From positions 8,742,001 through 8,806,000 of the forward strand of contig NZ_CP106798.1 in assembly GCF_025642155.1 (NCBI RefSeq): a DNA stretch of 64,000 nucleotides, read 5' to 3'. Origin of the DNA: Streptomyces sp. HUAS 15-9 (GTDB taxonomy: Bacteria; Actinomycetota; Actinomycetes; Streptomycetales; Streptomycetaceae). Within the stretch, counting starts at the first letter, position 1; each line of letters opens with the position of its first letter. Positions 1 to 9,700 of the stretch are shown here, piece after piece. The translations under genes were made by a program, and so were the position numbers. Under the pieces are notes generated by a model, which was given only the letters and a program-made list of their open reading frames with translations, was not told the DNA's origin and made no database searches.

Positions 1-1
1 C

Positions 2-445
2 GAGCCGGGTCGCGCGGGCGGCATCAGCTCGGCATCGGGGCTCGCTCTGCACCGCTTTCTGGAGGGGGCAACCTTGGCACTGACCCCGTCAGTCGCCGTG
101 ATGGCGGCGCTCCTGGTGCATGCAGCTGGCGAGGGCCTGGCGCTGGCCGCCCTGCTGGGAGTCCACCCGAAGCGGCGCGTGGCTCCATGGATCGCGCTGG
201 CCTGCTTGAGTCCGGTCGCGGGAGCCTTCGTGACGAGCGCCTTGCCCATCCCGGACGACCTCATGCCACTGCTGCTCGCCCTCATCGGCGGCGTACTCGC
301 ACGGTCGGCCTGGGCGGCGCTCGTACTCGCTCATCAGCAGCGGCCCGCGGACCGGCGAGTCCTCGCAGTCCCGGTCGCGGCGGCGATGACTCTCGCCGCC
401 GCCCTCACCGCGCTTGTCTTCCTTGCCGGGGCAGACAACCACTGA
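2..445 (+). CDS. ZIP family metal transporter, C-terminal part (cut by window start)
   Basis: The reading frame is open from the first bases of the window, so the gene begins upstream. The visible part carries two ZIP signatures: HRFLEGATLAL just before the first internal start-like codon, then HAAGEGLALAALLG. Both match the ZIP pattern His-x-x-x-Glu-Gly, whose residues in TM4 and TM5 bind the transported divalent metal in the membrane. At least three hydrophobic segments follow, consistent with TM5 to TM8. The family imports Zn2+ or related metals into the cytoplasm. The TTG at 74 lies inside the first motif and is not a plausible start. The fold assignment is from motifs; the metal is not determinable. 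No partner gene is visible. Confidence 0.75.
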   Translation, partial: EPGRAGGISSASGLALHRFLEGATLALTPSVAVMAALLVHAAGEGLALAALLGVHPKRRVAPWIALACLSPVAGAFVTSALPIPDDLMPLLLALIGGVLARSAWAALVLAHQQRPADRRVLAVPVAAAMTLAAALTALVFLAGADNH

Positions 446-793
446 GGCTGATCGCGCGTCGACGCCACGACACGCACACCCCGCTCCCGCCCCCACCCGG
501 CCCCACACCCCTCTCAGCGGGGAGGGGCCGCATACCCATGCCCCTTGACAAGAACCTGCTACATGTCAGGAATCACTGAGCGGAGCCGCATCGGCCGAGA
601 TCCCCTTTGCAGCAGCCTTGCGGAATCGAGAGTACGCGGAGGGGATTTCCTTCGGCCTACCGAGTGAGTTTTCGATCCGGATGCCTGGTAAGAGGTTGCT
701 TCGCGGACAAGATCGTCGTCAGGCGCGGCATGTGTGTCGCCGCACGAGTGCACGACCGCGCGCGATACCTGGAACTGCCGAGAGGTGACCGCC
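446..793. other. Intergenic region, no gene recognised
   Basis: This stretch separates the ZIP gene from the secreted amidase-like gene. I see no convincing coding frame on either strand and no clear terminator. It should contain the promoter of the amidase-like gene, but I could not pick a convincing -35/-10 pair. Confidence 0.4.
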
Positions 794-1531
794 ATGTCCT
801 TCCTGGGGAAATCCCTTCGTACTTTTCCCGCCGTCACCCTGGGAGTTGCACTTCTGGGGATGAGCGCCGATCCCGTGCAAGCGGTTCCAGTCGGGCACCA
901 GAAAACACAGAAAACCGCCCGGGCTTCCGAAAAATGGCGCGAGACGGCCGTCCAGTACGCGGACGCCCACTGGAACTGGACCACATGGGACGACAGCACC
1001 CCCCGGGCGAAGGACGGCCAGGCACAACCCTATTTCGAGTGCGCCGAGTTCGTCGCTCGCGCCCTTGCCGCGGGCGGCCTCGTCCCCGGACTGAAGCCCA
1101 ATGATCCTCAGGACTCCTATTACCACTACAAGGCACCGAACGGCAAGGAATACGATCTCCTGCTGATCTCGGACGTCATCGGCTACCGAAGCCTCTACGA
1201 CTTCATCATGGACTATCATCTCGGCGCGGACGTCGGCGACGATCCCGCCAAGGCTCAGCCCGGCGACATGGTGGTCATCTTCAACTCGGACTACTTGGAC
1301 AAGCTGCACACGGGTCTTGTGGCGCAAGAGGTGAAGGGCGACGCGGATTCGACCGTCGACGCCCACAACAACGCGCACTACCGACGCACGTACCAGAAAT
1401 TCGACGCGGACGGATACGTCCACGTCATCCACATCGATCCGGGTGTGATCAAAGCACAGAAGCCCGCCGTTCAGCCGCCCTCCGACCCGGAACTCATCCG
1501 ATCCCACGCCAGTCACGCCCGCCCCTCCTGA
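794..1531 (+). CDS. Secreted amidase-like (NlpC/P60 or Amidase_6-like) protein
   Basis: 245 residues. The start ATG at 794 is preceded by GAGAGGTGA, a good ribosome site; longer in-frame starts upstream lack one. Residues 1 to about 30 form a signal peptide (basic start, hydrophobic core, cleavage near PVQA). The mature domain shows ECAEFVARALAAGG, with a Cys placed like the nucleophile of papain-like amidases. It is followed by GDMVVIFNSDYLDKLHTGLV, with a His in the expected place, and then by DAHNNAHY. This order resembles the putative amidase domain (Amidase_6) and NlpC/P60 enzymes that cut cell-wall peptides or related amides outside the cell. The gene stands alone, flanked downstream by a transposase remnant. 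Family membership is inferred from motif order; the substrate is unknown. Confidence 0.6.
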   Translation: MSFLGKSLRTFPAVTLGVALLGMSADPVQAVPVGHQKTQKTARASEKWRETAVQYADAHWNWTTWDDSTPRAKDGQAQPYFECAEFVARALAAGGLVPGLKPNDPQDSYYHYKAPNGKEYDLLLISDVIGYRSLYDFIMDYHLGADVGDDPAKAQPGDMVVIFNSDYLDKLHTGLVAQEVKGDADSTVDAHNNAHYRRTYQKFDADGYVHVIHIDPGVIKAQKPAVQPPSDPELIRSHASHARPS

Positions 1532-1539
1532 CGGGTGTT

Positions 1540-1695
1540 GCACAAGGCTGAGTGCGGGCAGGTCAGAGCGGGTGGTGGGCTCGTCTGCTGATGACGCAAG
1601 GGCGAGGTTGTGCACGTGGGCGACGGCCTGAACCGCGTGATGGAGACCAGCGCCCCGCTGGCGGCAGTCGCGCAGGATCTTGAAACGGCATTGCC
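1540..1695 (-). pseudogene. IS5-family (DDE_Tnp_4-like) transposase, C-terminal remnant
   Basis: Read on the minus strand, this segment encodes FKILRDCRQRGAG, then a block ending AHVHNLALAS. It aligns with the end of the complete transposase at 44237-44929 (WKILRDCRLKGHG ... ARLHNLAL). Only the last 35 or so transposase residues remain; the catalytic part is missing and the frame runs on past the usual stop. It lies between the amidase-like gene and an unrelated hypothetical, so it marks an old insertion or deletion end point. Confidence 0.7.
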
Positions 1696-1696
1696 C

Positions 1697-2383
1697 TTAG
1701 CCCGTGTCCCACAGCCGATAGCAGCCTGGGGAGCTGCCCGATGAGGTGAACTTCGGCAAGTCGTTGCGGAAAAAGCGGATCGTCTGATCCGGTGGCTGGG
1801 GATTTTTCAACTCGTTGATTGCTGCATCGGAAATGATCAGGCAGAATCTCTTGATCAAGGGTGTGTGATCCGCTGAACGGAGCAGTTCAAGGGATGCTTC
1901 GTATCGGCCAGCCTGGTATATCCAGTTACTGGCCGAGAACTTAAATGCTGGCTGTTGAGGTTTGTCCTGGCTGACGATAAAAGGGGCGGGATCATTACTC
2001 CAAGTGGGATCGATTGAGCCCGAAGTTAAATTGTATGCCCAAACGTCACTTTCCTCCCAATAGAAAGCGGGCCTCTTCGAAGAAGAGATGGAGCCAGTAG
2101 GTGCGAGGTGCAAACGCGCGTCGCGGATTACTTCGACACTCTCGGTCTTGAACCTGGTCGCGACTGTCGGCTGCACATAGAAGTGAACCTCGTTGTCCTT
2201 CCATTCAAGGCGAATGAGGTGAGGAAGCGTCATATCGACGCTCGGTTGGCGCTGTAGCTCAGCGAAGTTGTAAAGCGAAATGGCCAGGGCGCTCACAGCA
2301 GCAACCGTCGCGGTCCACTTGTGCACGGCCTCGGAGCGTCGCCTCCTGCGAGACTCGGGTGGCCTCGTCGCAGCGTTTTCCAT
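1697..2383 (-). CDS. Hypothetical protein with one N-terminal membrane segment
   Basis: 228 residues, family not recognised. A basic stretch (ESRRRRRSEAVHKW) precedes one hydrophobic segment (about residues 22-40), then a soluble domain with aromatic and polar residues. This predicts a membrane anchor with a domain probably outside the cell. The start at 2383 was chosen as the last ATG before the basic stretch. A strong AGGAGGAG site lies about 20 bases upstream and sits better for an ATG at 2398 in another frame, which would encode 49 residues. Either the true start is unusual or the short frame is a translated leader. Base composition is lower in G+C than neighbours (many AT-rich codons), a sign of foreign origin. 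Confidence 0.6.
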   Translation of the reverse strand: MENAATRPPESRRRRRSEAVHKWTATVAAVSALAISLYNFAELQRQPSVDMTLPHLIRLEWKDNEVHFYVQPTVATRFKTESVEVIRDARLHLAPTGSISSSKRPAFYWEESDVWAYNLTSGSIDPTWSNDPAPFIVSQDKPQQPAFKFSASNWIYQAGRYEASLELLRSADHTPLIKRFCLIISDAAINELKNPQPPDQTIRFFRNDLPKFTSSGSSPGCYRLWDTG

Positions 2384-2494
2384 GCCGACACTCTGCCCGG
2401 AGCATAATTCTCCTCCTGCTGTGTTGCTCCATATGGACGGCAAAAGTAGCACCCGACCGAGGTTTCACTCGTCCCCCGATGGCATCCGAAACCT

Positions 2495-2710
2495 CTAGTC
2501 GGGCTTATCCGCCGGAGCGTCGTGCAGCTGGGCCAGCGCTTTGGAGATGGCCGGAGACGAAACCTTGAAATCGCCCCACAGATTCATGACGAAGGCTGAG
2601 GCTTCCGCCCGATCAGTCGGTAGCCCGGCTTCCCGGAGGGCATCGGCAACCTCGCGCATCTCGGAGCCCCAGTTGCTGTCCTTGGCTTCTGTACAGACAC
2701 AACTGACCAA
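2495..2710 (-). CDS. Small hypothetical protein, possibly a fragment
   Basis: 71 residues, no firm family. The text reads as protein (REVADALREAGLPTDRAEA, then FKVSSPAISKALAQL) and the latter part resembles the recognition helix of a winged-helix regulator. It could be the C-terminal piece of a regulator whose front was lost when the adjacent IS1634-like sequence was inserted, since that remnant begins 10 bases upstream. No convincing ribosome site is visible at the apparent start. Real protein or relic cannot be decided from sequence alone. Confidence 0.3.
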   Translation of the reverse strand: MVSCVCTEAKDSNWGSEMREVADALREAGLPTDRAEASAFVMNLWGDFKVSSPAISKALAQLHDAPADKPD

Positions 2711-2719
2711 CGGCGGCCG

Positions 2720-2898
2720 TGACTGCGGTTGATCGAGGCGACCAGGCTGCGCAAGCCGTCGGTGTCGAGGCGGTCCTCGCGGCCGAATTTGTGCACCACC
2801 TCGGCCTGCGTGGTGCCGACCCGCCGGTTATGCGCGAGTTGGACATAGCGGACCGTCATCCCGTTCTTGTTCTTGCGCTGGGTGGTCCGCATATACAT
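2720..2898 (-). pseudogene. IS1634-family transposase, N-terminal remnant
   Basis: From the ATG at 2898 the minus strand encodes MYMRTTQRKNKNGMTVRYVQ, then LAHNRRVGTTQAEVVHKFGR, then DRLDTDGLRSLVASINR. This order (RTT, N-K-G-V-RY-QLAHN, V-FGRED-LD) is the characteristic start of IS1634-type DDE transposases. About 60 residues survive; the sequence then runs into unrelated reading, with no catalytic domain. It is a truncated insertion sequence. Confidence 0.75.
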
Positions 2899-3283
2899 GC
2901 CCACAGCATCAACGATCACAGCAGAAAAATTGACAGCCCACGGAGAATGCGTGTGCCACCCGGCTCTCACGGGGCGCGTGTATCCCGCAATGCCGTGACC
3001 TGCACGCGCGGGCGTCGCCCACGGCGCAGTCGATCGCCCGTGCTCGAATTCCGTGTCGTCCGACCCGCACGCGAACTGGGATACGCCGAAAAGCTGACCG
3101 GCCAATAACCTACTCGAGTGAACATGCTGGCGACGCGTCAGGCCGGGAACCTAAAGTACCCAATTAGGCTAATCAGGCCCTTCAGTGAGTGGCGTATGCC
3201 GTCGGCGGAGGTCTGCTTCGCGATCACCGGGCCCGCGGGTGCGGGCCACCCGTGTACGCACGTCGGGAGCGAGGAGGCACGCC
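2899..3283. other. Intergenic region upstream of the protease/DUF6603 operon
   Basis: No gene recognised. The left part is presumably transposon flank. The last 100 bases must hold the promoter for the operon that starts at 3284. A locally AT-richer segment (around 3150-3180) stands out, but I could not fit a standard promoter with confidence. Confidence 0.35.
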
Positions 3284-4864
3284 ATGCCAGACGAGGCTCT
3301 ACTTGCCGTGAAGGAACGCGCCGCCGACGTGCTCATGCGGATCCCCGGTGTCACCGGCGTCGGCATCGGCGGGCGCGAACGCGACGGCAGCCCCACCGGC
3401 GAACTCGTCCTCAAGGTCTTCGTCCAGCGCAAACGACCCCTGGCCGAACTCACCCCCGGCGAGGCCCTGCCCACCTGGTTCGAGGGCGTCGGCATCGACG
3501 TCAGCGAACTGGGCATCGGCCGGCTGGAGACCGCACCGCCGATCGAGGAGGCCACGCCCGCCACGGTCCCCGGGTCGCCGCTGACCTCCGACCACGACAC
3601 TGACGACGAGCGCTACCGGCCGCTGATCGGCGGAAGCCGGGTGCAGAGCGACATGTCAGGCGTCGGCTTCGGCACTCTGGGCTGCTTCCTGCTGCACGCG
3701 ACCGACCCGAACAAGGTGTACGCGATCACCAACTACCACGTGGTCGTGGGCGGGGGGCAAAACCGCCCGCCCGCCGTTGCGGGGAGCACCCGGGTGGGGC
3801 AGTCGGAGGCCTCCTCCAGTCCCACCAAGTGCTGCTCCCACATGATCGGCACGTTTGTCGGCGGCGGCCGCGACACCGTGAGGGACGCGGCGTTGATCCA
3901 GCTCGATGCGGGGATGGAGTACCGCAAGGAGCTCATGGGCATCGGTGTCGTCACCGGTACGCACACGATCACCCAGCAGGAGGCGCAGACCCAGCGGTAC
4001 GCCGTACGCAAGCGTGGCGCCCGGACCCGGCTGACTGGCGGTGTGGTCGAGGCCATCAACACGACGCACACCTCATCCGACGGGTTCACCAGGAGCAACA
4101 TCACCGTCGTCAAGCCCAACCCCAACGTCGCCGTGCCCGCGGGCCGGCCACTGTATTTCTCCGACGCCGGCGACTCCGGGAGCGTCCTGGTCAACGACCA
4201 GGGCCAGGCCGTGACGCTGCACTTCGCGGGCGCCTTCGTGGCCGCACAGAAGGTGAACAAGGGCCTCGAGCTGCCCATCGAGCAGATCATCGCGACGTTC
4301 GTGGCGGAGGGGTTCCAGATCGCGATGGCCACCGCCACCACAACCGGGGTGGTCTTCACGGTCCCCGGCGCTACCACCGTCGCCCTGCCCGAGGAACTCG
4401 TCCCGGCGCTGGCCGGGTTACCCGCGGGCGAGTCAGTACGGGTGCCGCTGGAGGCCTCATGGCTGCCCGGGGTGCCACTGCCAACGCCGCATCTTCTCGC
4501 AGGGCTTGAGCAGCAGCTCGACTCCACGCGGGCAGGCCGCCTGTTGATCAGCCTGTGGCTGAGGCATGGCAGCGAGCTGATCGCTCTGCTGGAAAGCCAC
4601 CGCAGGGTGGCCCTGGTCTGGCACCGCTGCGGTGGGCCTGCGCTGATGCAGATGTTCTTCCGGATGACCTCAGATCACACGCTGGCGATGCCGCAGACGA
4701 TAAACGGCAGGCCGCTTTCCGAGGCCTTCTGCCGGATCGCCGATGCGTTCGCTCCGCACGCGAGCCCCGGCCTGCGGCACGACCTGGCGGCGGCTCGGAC
4801 AGCACTGCCTGACCTGGGCGGAATGACGTATCCGCAGGTACTGACCGCGTTCCGCCTGGAGTAG
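3284..4864 (+). CDS. Trypsin-like serine protease with N- and C-terminal accessory domains (paralogue 1)
   Basis: 526 residues. The ATG at 3284 has GAGGAGG six bases before it. Domains: residues 1-80, a small domain with IPGVTGVGIGGRERDG and PTGELVLKVFVQ; residues about 120-350, a chymotrypsin-fold domain with a complete apparent triad, His152 (TNYHVV), Asp201 (RDAALIQL) and Ser298 (GDSGS); residues about 380-526, a helical domain with VALVWHRCGGPALMQMF and ALPDLGG. No signal peptide or membrane segment is present, so it probably acts inside the cell or is exported by another route. It opens the operon and is followed by a partial and a full paralogue. The proteolytic role is inferred from the triad; the substrate may be one of the large operon products. 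Confidence 0.8.
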   Translation: MPDEALLAVKERAADVLMRIPGVTGVGIGGRERDGSPTGELVLKVFVQRKRPLAELTPGEALPTWFEGVGIDVSELGIGRLETAPPIEEATPATVPGSPLTSDHDTDDERYRPLIGGSRVQSDMSGVGFGTLGCFLLHATDPNKVYAITNYHVVVGGGQNRPPAVAGSTRVGQSEASSSPTKCCSHMIGTFVGGGRDTVRDAALIQLDAGMEYRKELMGIGVVTGTHTITQQEAQTQRYAVRKRGARTRLTGGVVEAINTTHTSSDGFTRSNITVVKPNPNVAVPAGRPLYFSDAGDSGSVLVNDQGQAVTLHFAGAFVAAQKVNKGLELPIEQIIATFVAEGFQIAMATATTTGVVFTVPGATTVALPEELVPALAGLPAGESVRVPLEASWLPGVPLPTPHLLAGLEQQLDSTRAGRLLISLWLRHGSELIALLESHRRVALVWHRCGGPALMQMFFRMTSDHTLAMPQTINGRPLSEAFCRIADAFAPHASPGLRHDLAAARTALPDLGGMTYPQVLTAFRLE

Positions 4865-4874
4865 GAGGTCGGCG

Positions 4875-5057
4875 ATGGCACCGAGCGAACCGGAGTCGAA
4901 ATGCGCCGACGATTTGATCAGTGCGCTGTCGGGGCGCGGGGATCCCTCGCTCCGTACCGATCTGGAACGCGCGCGCCGGGCTCTGCCTGACTTCGGCGGG
5001 CGCACGTCACCGGCGTTCGCGCGCGGTGCGGACAAGGGGGTACCTGCTCATGAGTGA
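4875..5057 (+). pseudogene. Relic of a third protease paralogue (C-terminal 40 residues)
   Basis: A 60-codon frame whose middle (CADDLISALSGRGDPSLRTD, then LERARRALPDFGGRT) matches the C-terminal end of the second protease (CADELAAVLSARGTPALRTD ... VLPDIGGRT). It therefore looks like the tail of a duplicated protease gene whose front was deleted. It has GTAGGAGG before its ATG and overlaps the start of the next gene by 8 bases, so it may still be translated and couple the two protease genes. Its own function is doubtful. Confidence 0.55.
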
Positions 5058-6714
5058 CGCATCCGATCGCGAGGCCATCGCCCAAGTGGCCAGGGTCAAG
5101 GAGGAGTACACCGCGTGGCTGCTCTCGCTGCCGGGCGTGAATCTGGTCGCCATCGGCGGCAAGGAGACAGGAGGCAGGCCGACCGGCGAACTGGCCGTCC
5201 AGGTGTACGTCGATGCCAAGCTCCCACTTTCGGAGATCCCACCGGAGCAGCGGATCCCCGAGGAGATCGACGGCGTCAAGACCGACGTCGTCGTCGGCGG
5301 GGACATGGTCCCCGTCATCGCGGACGGCGCGCTGCTCCCCAAGGAGGTGAAGTTCGACGAGTCCCGCATCCGGCCGTTGACCGGCGGGTTACTGATCTCG
5401 ATGCCGGGGAGCGAGGAGGTCGGAACGCTCGGCTGCTTCGTCTCCGACCCGGTCAACATCGACATTGCATACGGGCTCACCTGCGGTCACGTGATCTTCA
5501 GCACGGACATCTCGCCACCCACGACGGGCTTCACGAAGGTGGGTCAGCCGTCGGGTTCCGCCGGTTCGAGCGGTTGCTGCGAGGACACCATCGGGAAGTA
5601 CGCGGCCGGGCGCGAGCACAGGCCGGACCGCGACGAAGCCCTGATCGCGCTCTCGCCCGGCATGAAGTTTCTCTGCGAAATCGCGGATATCGGCTTCGTC
5701 ACCGGAATCCACGACATCACACCTGCCGAGGCCCAGACACAGTCGTTCGCCGTACGGAAGCGGGGCGGGCGCACGGGACTCACCGGCGGGGTCGTCGTCG
5801 GGTTGCAGGCCACCGGTCCCGATGTCGAGAACCTGCTGGTCATCCGCCCGAACACGAACCCGGCGGCGACGTCGGGGAGCGTCGTGTTCTTCGCCGCCGA
5901 GGGCGACTCGGGATCGGCGCTGGTGGACGACGCGGCCGTGGGTTCCTGCCAGGTGACGGGCATCATCCGCAGCCGTGACAAGACGAACGCCGAGCGGCTG
6001 GCCGAGGGGAAACAACCCCGGCCGCTGACCCCGGCCGGGGTTGAACTGGTTCCCGCGTACGCGATGCCTGTGACGAAGGCTCTGAAGCGTCTGAAGGACA
6101 TCGAGAGCGTCAACACGGTGATCTCGACAGCATCCGCGCCCGGCCAGGTGCACACGGTGCCCGGCGGCAGCACCGTCGCCGTACCGGCCGAGGTCGCCCA
6201 GCGGATCGCCGCGGAACCCGCCGCCCGCGCCGCGTTCACGGGTGACGGCGACGGCGAGGGCGGCCTGCGGGCTCCCGTCGCCGGCGCATGGTTCGCCGAG
6301 GGCCGACCGCCCGAGGAGGGCCTCGCGGCCCTTCGGGCCGGGCTGGAGGCATCCGATGCGGGGCGGGTCCTGATCGCCTTCTGGCGAGACCACCGGGAGG
6401 AGGTGGTCCGGCTCATCCGCCGGGATCGCCGGGTCACCATCGTCTGGCACCACCGCGGCGGCGCCGCGCTCCTCCAGTTGCTCATGCACATGGTGAGCCG
6501 TGCCGAGCTGGCGCTGCCCGAGACCATCGACGGCCGCCCCCTGCTCGATTGCGCCGACGAACTCGCCGCGGTCCTCTCCGCTCGCGGGACCCCCGCGCTC
6601 CGGACCGACCTGGAATGCGTACGCCGCGTCCTTCCCGACATCGGCGGTCGCACCCTGCAAGAGATCATCTTCGCGCTCGGCGCGGTACGACAGGAGGTCG
6701 GCGGCGATGGCTGA
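5050..6714 (+). CDS. Trypsin-like serine protease (paralogue 2)
   Basis: 554 residues from the ATG at 5050. It has the same three-part layout as the protein at 3284: an N-terminal domain with LPGVNLVAIGGKETGG and PTGELAVQVYVDAK; a serine-protease domain with His147 (TCGHVI), Asp195 (RDEALIAL) and Ser287 (EGDSGS); and a C-terminal helical domain with VTIVWHHRGGAALLQLL and VLPDIGGRT. There is no signal peptide. The close resemblance shows tandem duplication. The 3' end overlaps the DUF6603 gene by 8 bases (ATGGCTGA), so the two are probably translationally coupled. An insertion before the C-terminal domain (RDKTNAERLAEGKQPRPLT) is absent from paralogue 1. The function as a cytoplasmic processing or regulatory protease is inference. 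Confidence 0.8.
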   Translation: MSDASDREAIAQVARVKEEYTAWLLSLPGVNLVAIGGKETGGRPTGELAVQVYVDAKLPLSEIPPEQRIPEEIDGVKTDVVVGGDMVPVIADGALLPKEVKFDESRIRPLTGGLLISMPGSEEVGTLGCFVSDPVNIDIAYGLTCGHVIFSTDISPPTTGFTKVGQPSGSAGSSGCCEDTIGKYAAGREHRPDRDEALIALSPGMKFLCEIADIGFVTGIHDITPAEAQTQSFAVRKRGGRTGLTGGVVVGLQATGPDVENLLVIRPNTNPAATSGSVVFFAAEGDSGSALVDDAAVGSCQVTGIIRSRDKTNAERLAEGKQPRPLTPAGVELVPAYAMPVTKALKRLKDIESVNTVISTASAPGQVHTVPGGSTVAVPAEVAQRIAAEPAARAAFTGDGDGEGGLRAPVAGAWFAEGRPPEEGLAALRAGLEASDAGRVLIAFWRDHREEVVRLIRRDRRVTIVWHHRGGAALLQLLMHMVSRAELALPETIDGRPLLDCADELAAVLSARGTPALRTDLECVRRVLPDIGGRTLQEIIFALGAVRQEVGGDG

Positions 6715-9700
6715 GGCCGCGGGAAGCATCGAGCGCGTCGCCACCGAACTCGCCGGCGTGTTCACCCGAATCACGAACAAACTCGGCGACGATTCCGTGA
6801 TCGATACGTTCGAGCAGCTCGGGGTGCATTTCCCCGACGCGTTTCTGACCGAGCCGACGATCAGCGCGGCCCGGCTCACCGTGTACGGGTGTGGGGCGGA
6901 GCTCAGGCCGCTCACCCAGCAGCTGACCGCCGCGATCGCCGCCGGCGACCAAGCTGCCATCGCCGCTGCCTCGTTCGCTCTGATCACCCAGTTCGGGAGG
7001 GTGGTTGAGGCGCTGCCCGAGCTGGCGAACGCGCTGGCCACCGCGGGCCCCACGCTGCCCGGCATCACCGAGGCGCAGATCGCCGAGCTGAACGACAATC
7101 TGCCGCGCAAGATCGTCGACCTGCTGCTGGCCGACATCCTCCAGCTCTCCGCTCCGGCGTCGGCGCTGTTACTGGTCTTCGGGATCATCGAGCGCACCTT
7201 CGTACCCGGCGACGACACGAACCCGTCGAAGCCCCCGCACGAGCGGGTCTCGGTTCATCTGGACCGGATTCTGCCCGCGCTCACCAACCCGGTCGGACAC
7301 CTCGGCACCCTGTACGGCTGGGGCACCGACCACTTCGACGCGGGCCGGCTGCTCTTGGTGATCGAAACGATGGTTGCGGGCCTGGGGCTGCCCGTCCTGT
7401 TCACCCCCGGTGCCGCCGCCGAGCCTCCCCGGCTGCAGATCTTCGCCTTCGACCTGGAGCCCACGGCCGACGGCTCTGGGCTCAAGGTCGCCGTCATGCT
7501 GGCCGGCGCGCTGACCACCGCCTTCTCCTTCCCAGTGTCGCCGCCCACCTGGAACGCGGAGATCGGCCTCTCCGGCACGCTGCCCGCCGACGCGTCCGGC
7601 GAGCTGCGCCCCCCGCTGGACCTCAAACTGACCCCGCCCGCCGGCCCGTTCGAGGCGTCCATCACCGCCGGGCTGAAGGCCACGCCGCCCACCCCCTTCC
7701 TTCTGCTCGGTACGGCGGGCGGCAGTCGGCTGGAGTTCGCCGGACTGAGCGCCACCGGCGGGGTGAAGCTGACGTTCGACCCCAGTACCGGCAAGGCCGG
7801 CGGCGGGCCCATCGCCGAGGGTGAGGTCACCGGCGGCAAGCTGATCATCGACACCGCCGGAGGAGACGGCTTCATCTCCACGCTGCTCGGCCAACTGCAC
7901 CTCGAGAGCCGGTTCGACGTCGGGTTCTCCTTCACGCCGGAGCAGGGGCTGCGCTTCCACGGCAGCGGCGGACTCGAGATCCAGGTTCCGGTGCACGTCG
8001 AGCTCGGCCCGGTGCAGCTCCAGGCGATCTATCTCCTCGCCAGGATCGAGGCAGGGAAGCTGCCGATCGAGCTGTCCGCCGGCCTCAGCGCCAAGCTCGG
8101 CCCGGTCTCGGCGGCGGTGGACCGGATCGGGCTCCGCGCCGACCTGAGTTTCCCGGGGAACGGTGGCAACCTCGGCCCCGCCGACCTGGCCTTCGGCTTC
8201 AAGCCCCCGACCGGCGTCGGCCTCTCGCTCGACGTCGGTGTCGTCACCGGCGGCGGGTACCTGTTCGCCGATCCCGATCGTGGCGAGTACGCGGGCGTGC
8301 TGCAACTGGAGTTCGCGAAGTTCCTCGCGGTGAAGGCGATCGGCCTGATCACCACCCGCATGCCGGACGGCTCGTCGGGCTTCTCGCTACTGCTCGTGCT
8401 CACCGCCGAGTTCGGTGGTGTCGGGCTGCAACTCGGCTACGGGTTCAAGCTGATCGCGGTCGGCGGCATCATCGGCCTCAACCGCACGATGCGACTCGAC
8501 GCGCTGATGGAGGGCGTACGGACCGGTGCCATCGAGTCGGTCATGTTCCCGCGCGACATCGTCGCGAACGCTCCGCGCATCCTGAGCGATCTGAGGGCGT
8601 TCTTCCCGCCGCAGGAGGGCACCTTCCTGATCGGCCCGATGGCCAAGCTCGGCTGGGGAACGCCGACGCTGGTCAGCGTCTCCCTCGGGGTGATCATCGA
8701 GATCCCCGGCAATATCGCGATCGTCGGCGTGCTCAAGGTGGCGCTGCCCACCGAGGAGCTGCCGCTGCTGATCCTGCAGGTCAATTTCGCGGGCGCCATC
8801 GAATTCGACAGGAAGCGGATCTTCTTTTTCGCCTCGCTGTTCGGCTCCCGCGTGCTGACCATGTCCATCAACGGCGAGATGGGCCTGCTCGTCGCATACG
8901 GCGCGGATCCCAACTTCGTGCTCAGCGTCGGCGGTTTCCACCCGTCGTTCGCGCCGCCGCCGCTGCCCTTCCCCAGCCCGCGCCGCGTGTCGGTGGACGT
9001 ACTGAACAGCGGCATCGGGCGTATTACGATCTCCGGCTACTTCGCCGTCACGAGCAACACGGCGCAGTTCGGTGCGCAAGCCGACCTGTTCTTCGGGTTC
9101 GGCGGGTTCGGCATCGAGGGCCACATCGGGTTCGATGCCCTGTTCCAGTTCTCGCCGTTCATGTTCATCATCGAGGTGCACGCCTCGGTGTCACTCAAGG
9201 CGTTCGGTGTCGGGGTGTTCTCGATCTCGCTGCGGTTCGCCCTGTCCGGCCCCACTCCATGGCGGGCCAGGGGCACCGGCTCGATCTCGTTCTTCTTCTT
9301 CGAGATCTCCGCCGACTTCGACATCACCTGGGGCGAGGAGCGCGATACCGTGCTGCCGCCCGTGAACGTCATGCCGCTGCTCGCAGGCGAGCTTCTCAAG
9401 CCGGAAGGCTGGCAAGCCAGGCCGCCCGCCGGCGGAGCGCCGCTGGTCACCCTGCGCGCGCTCGCCGAGGCCGAGTCGGAGCTCGTGCTTCACCCGCTCG
9501 GCACGCTGCTGGTACGCCAGCGCGCCGTGCCGCTGGACATCCAGGTCGACAAGGTCGGCTCGGAGAACGCGGCCGACGTCTCGAAGCTGGCGGTGAACCC
9601 GGCGGGCACCGCGCTGACCAAGCTGTCCGACGCGGAGGAGATGTTCGCGCTCGCGCAGTTCCAGAACATGGACGACGCGGCCAAGCTGGCGCGCCGGGCA

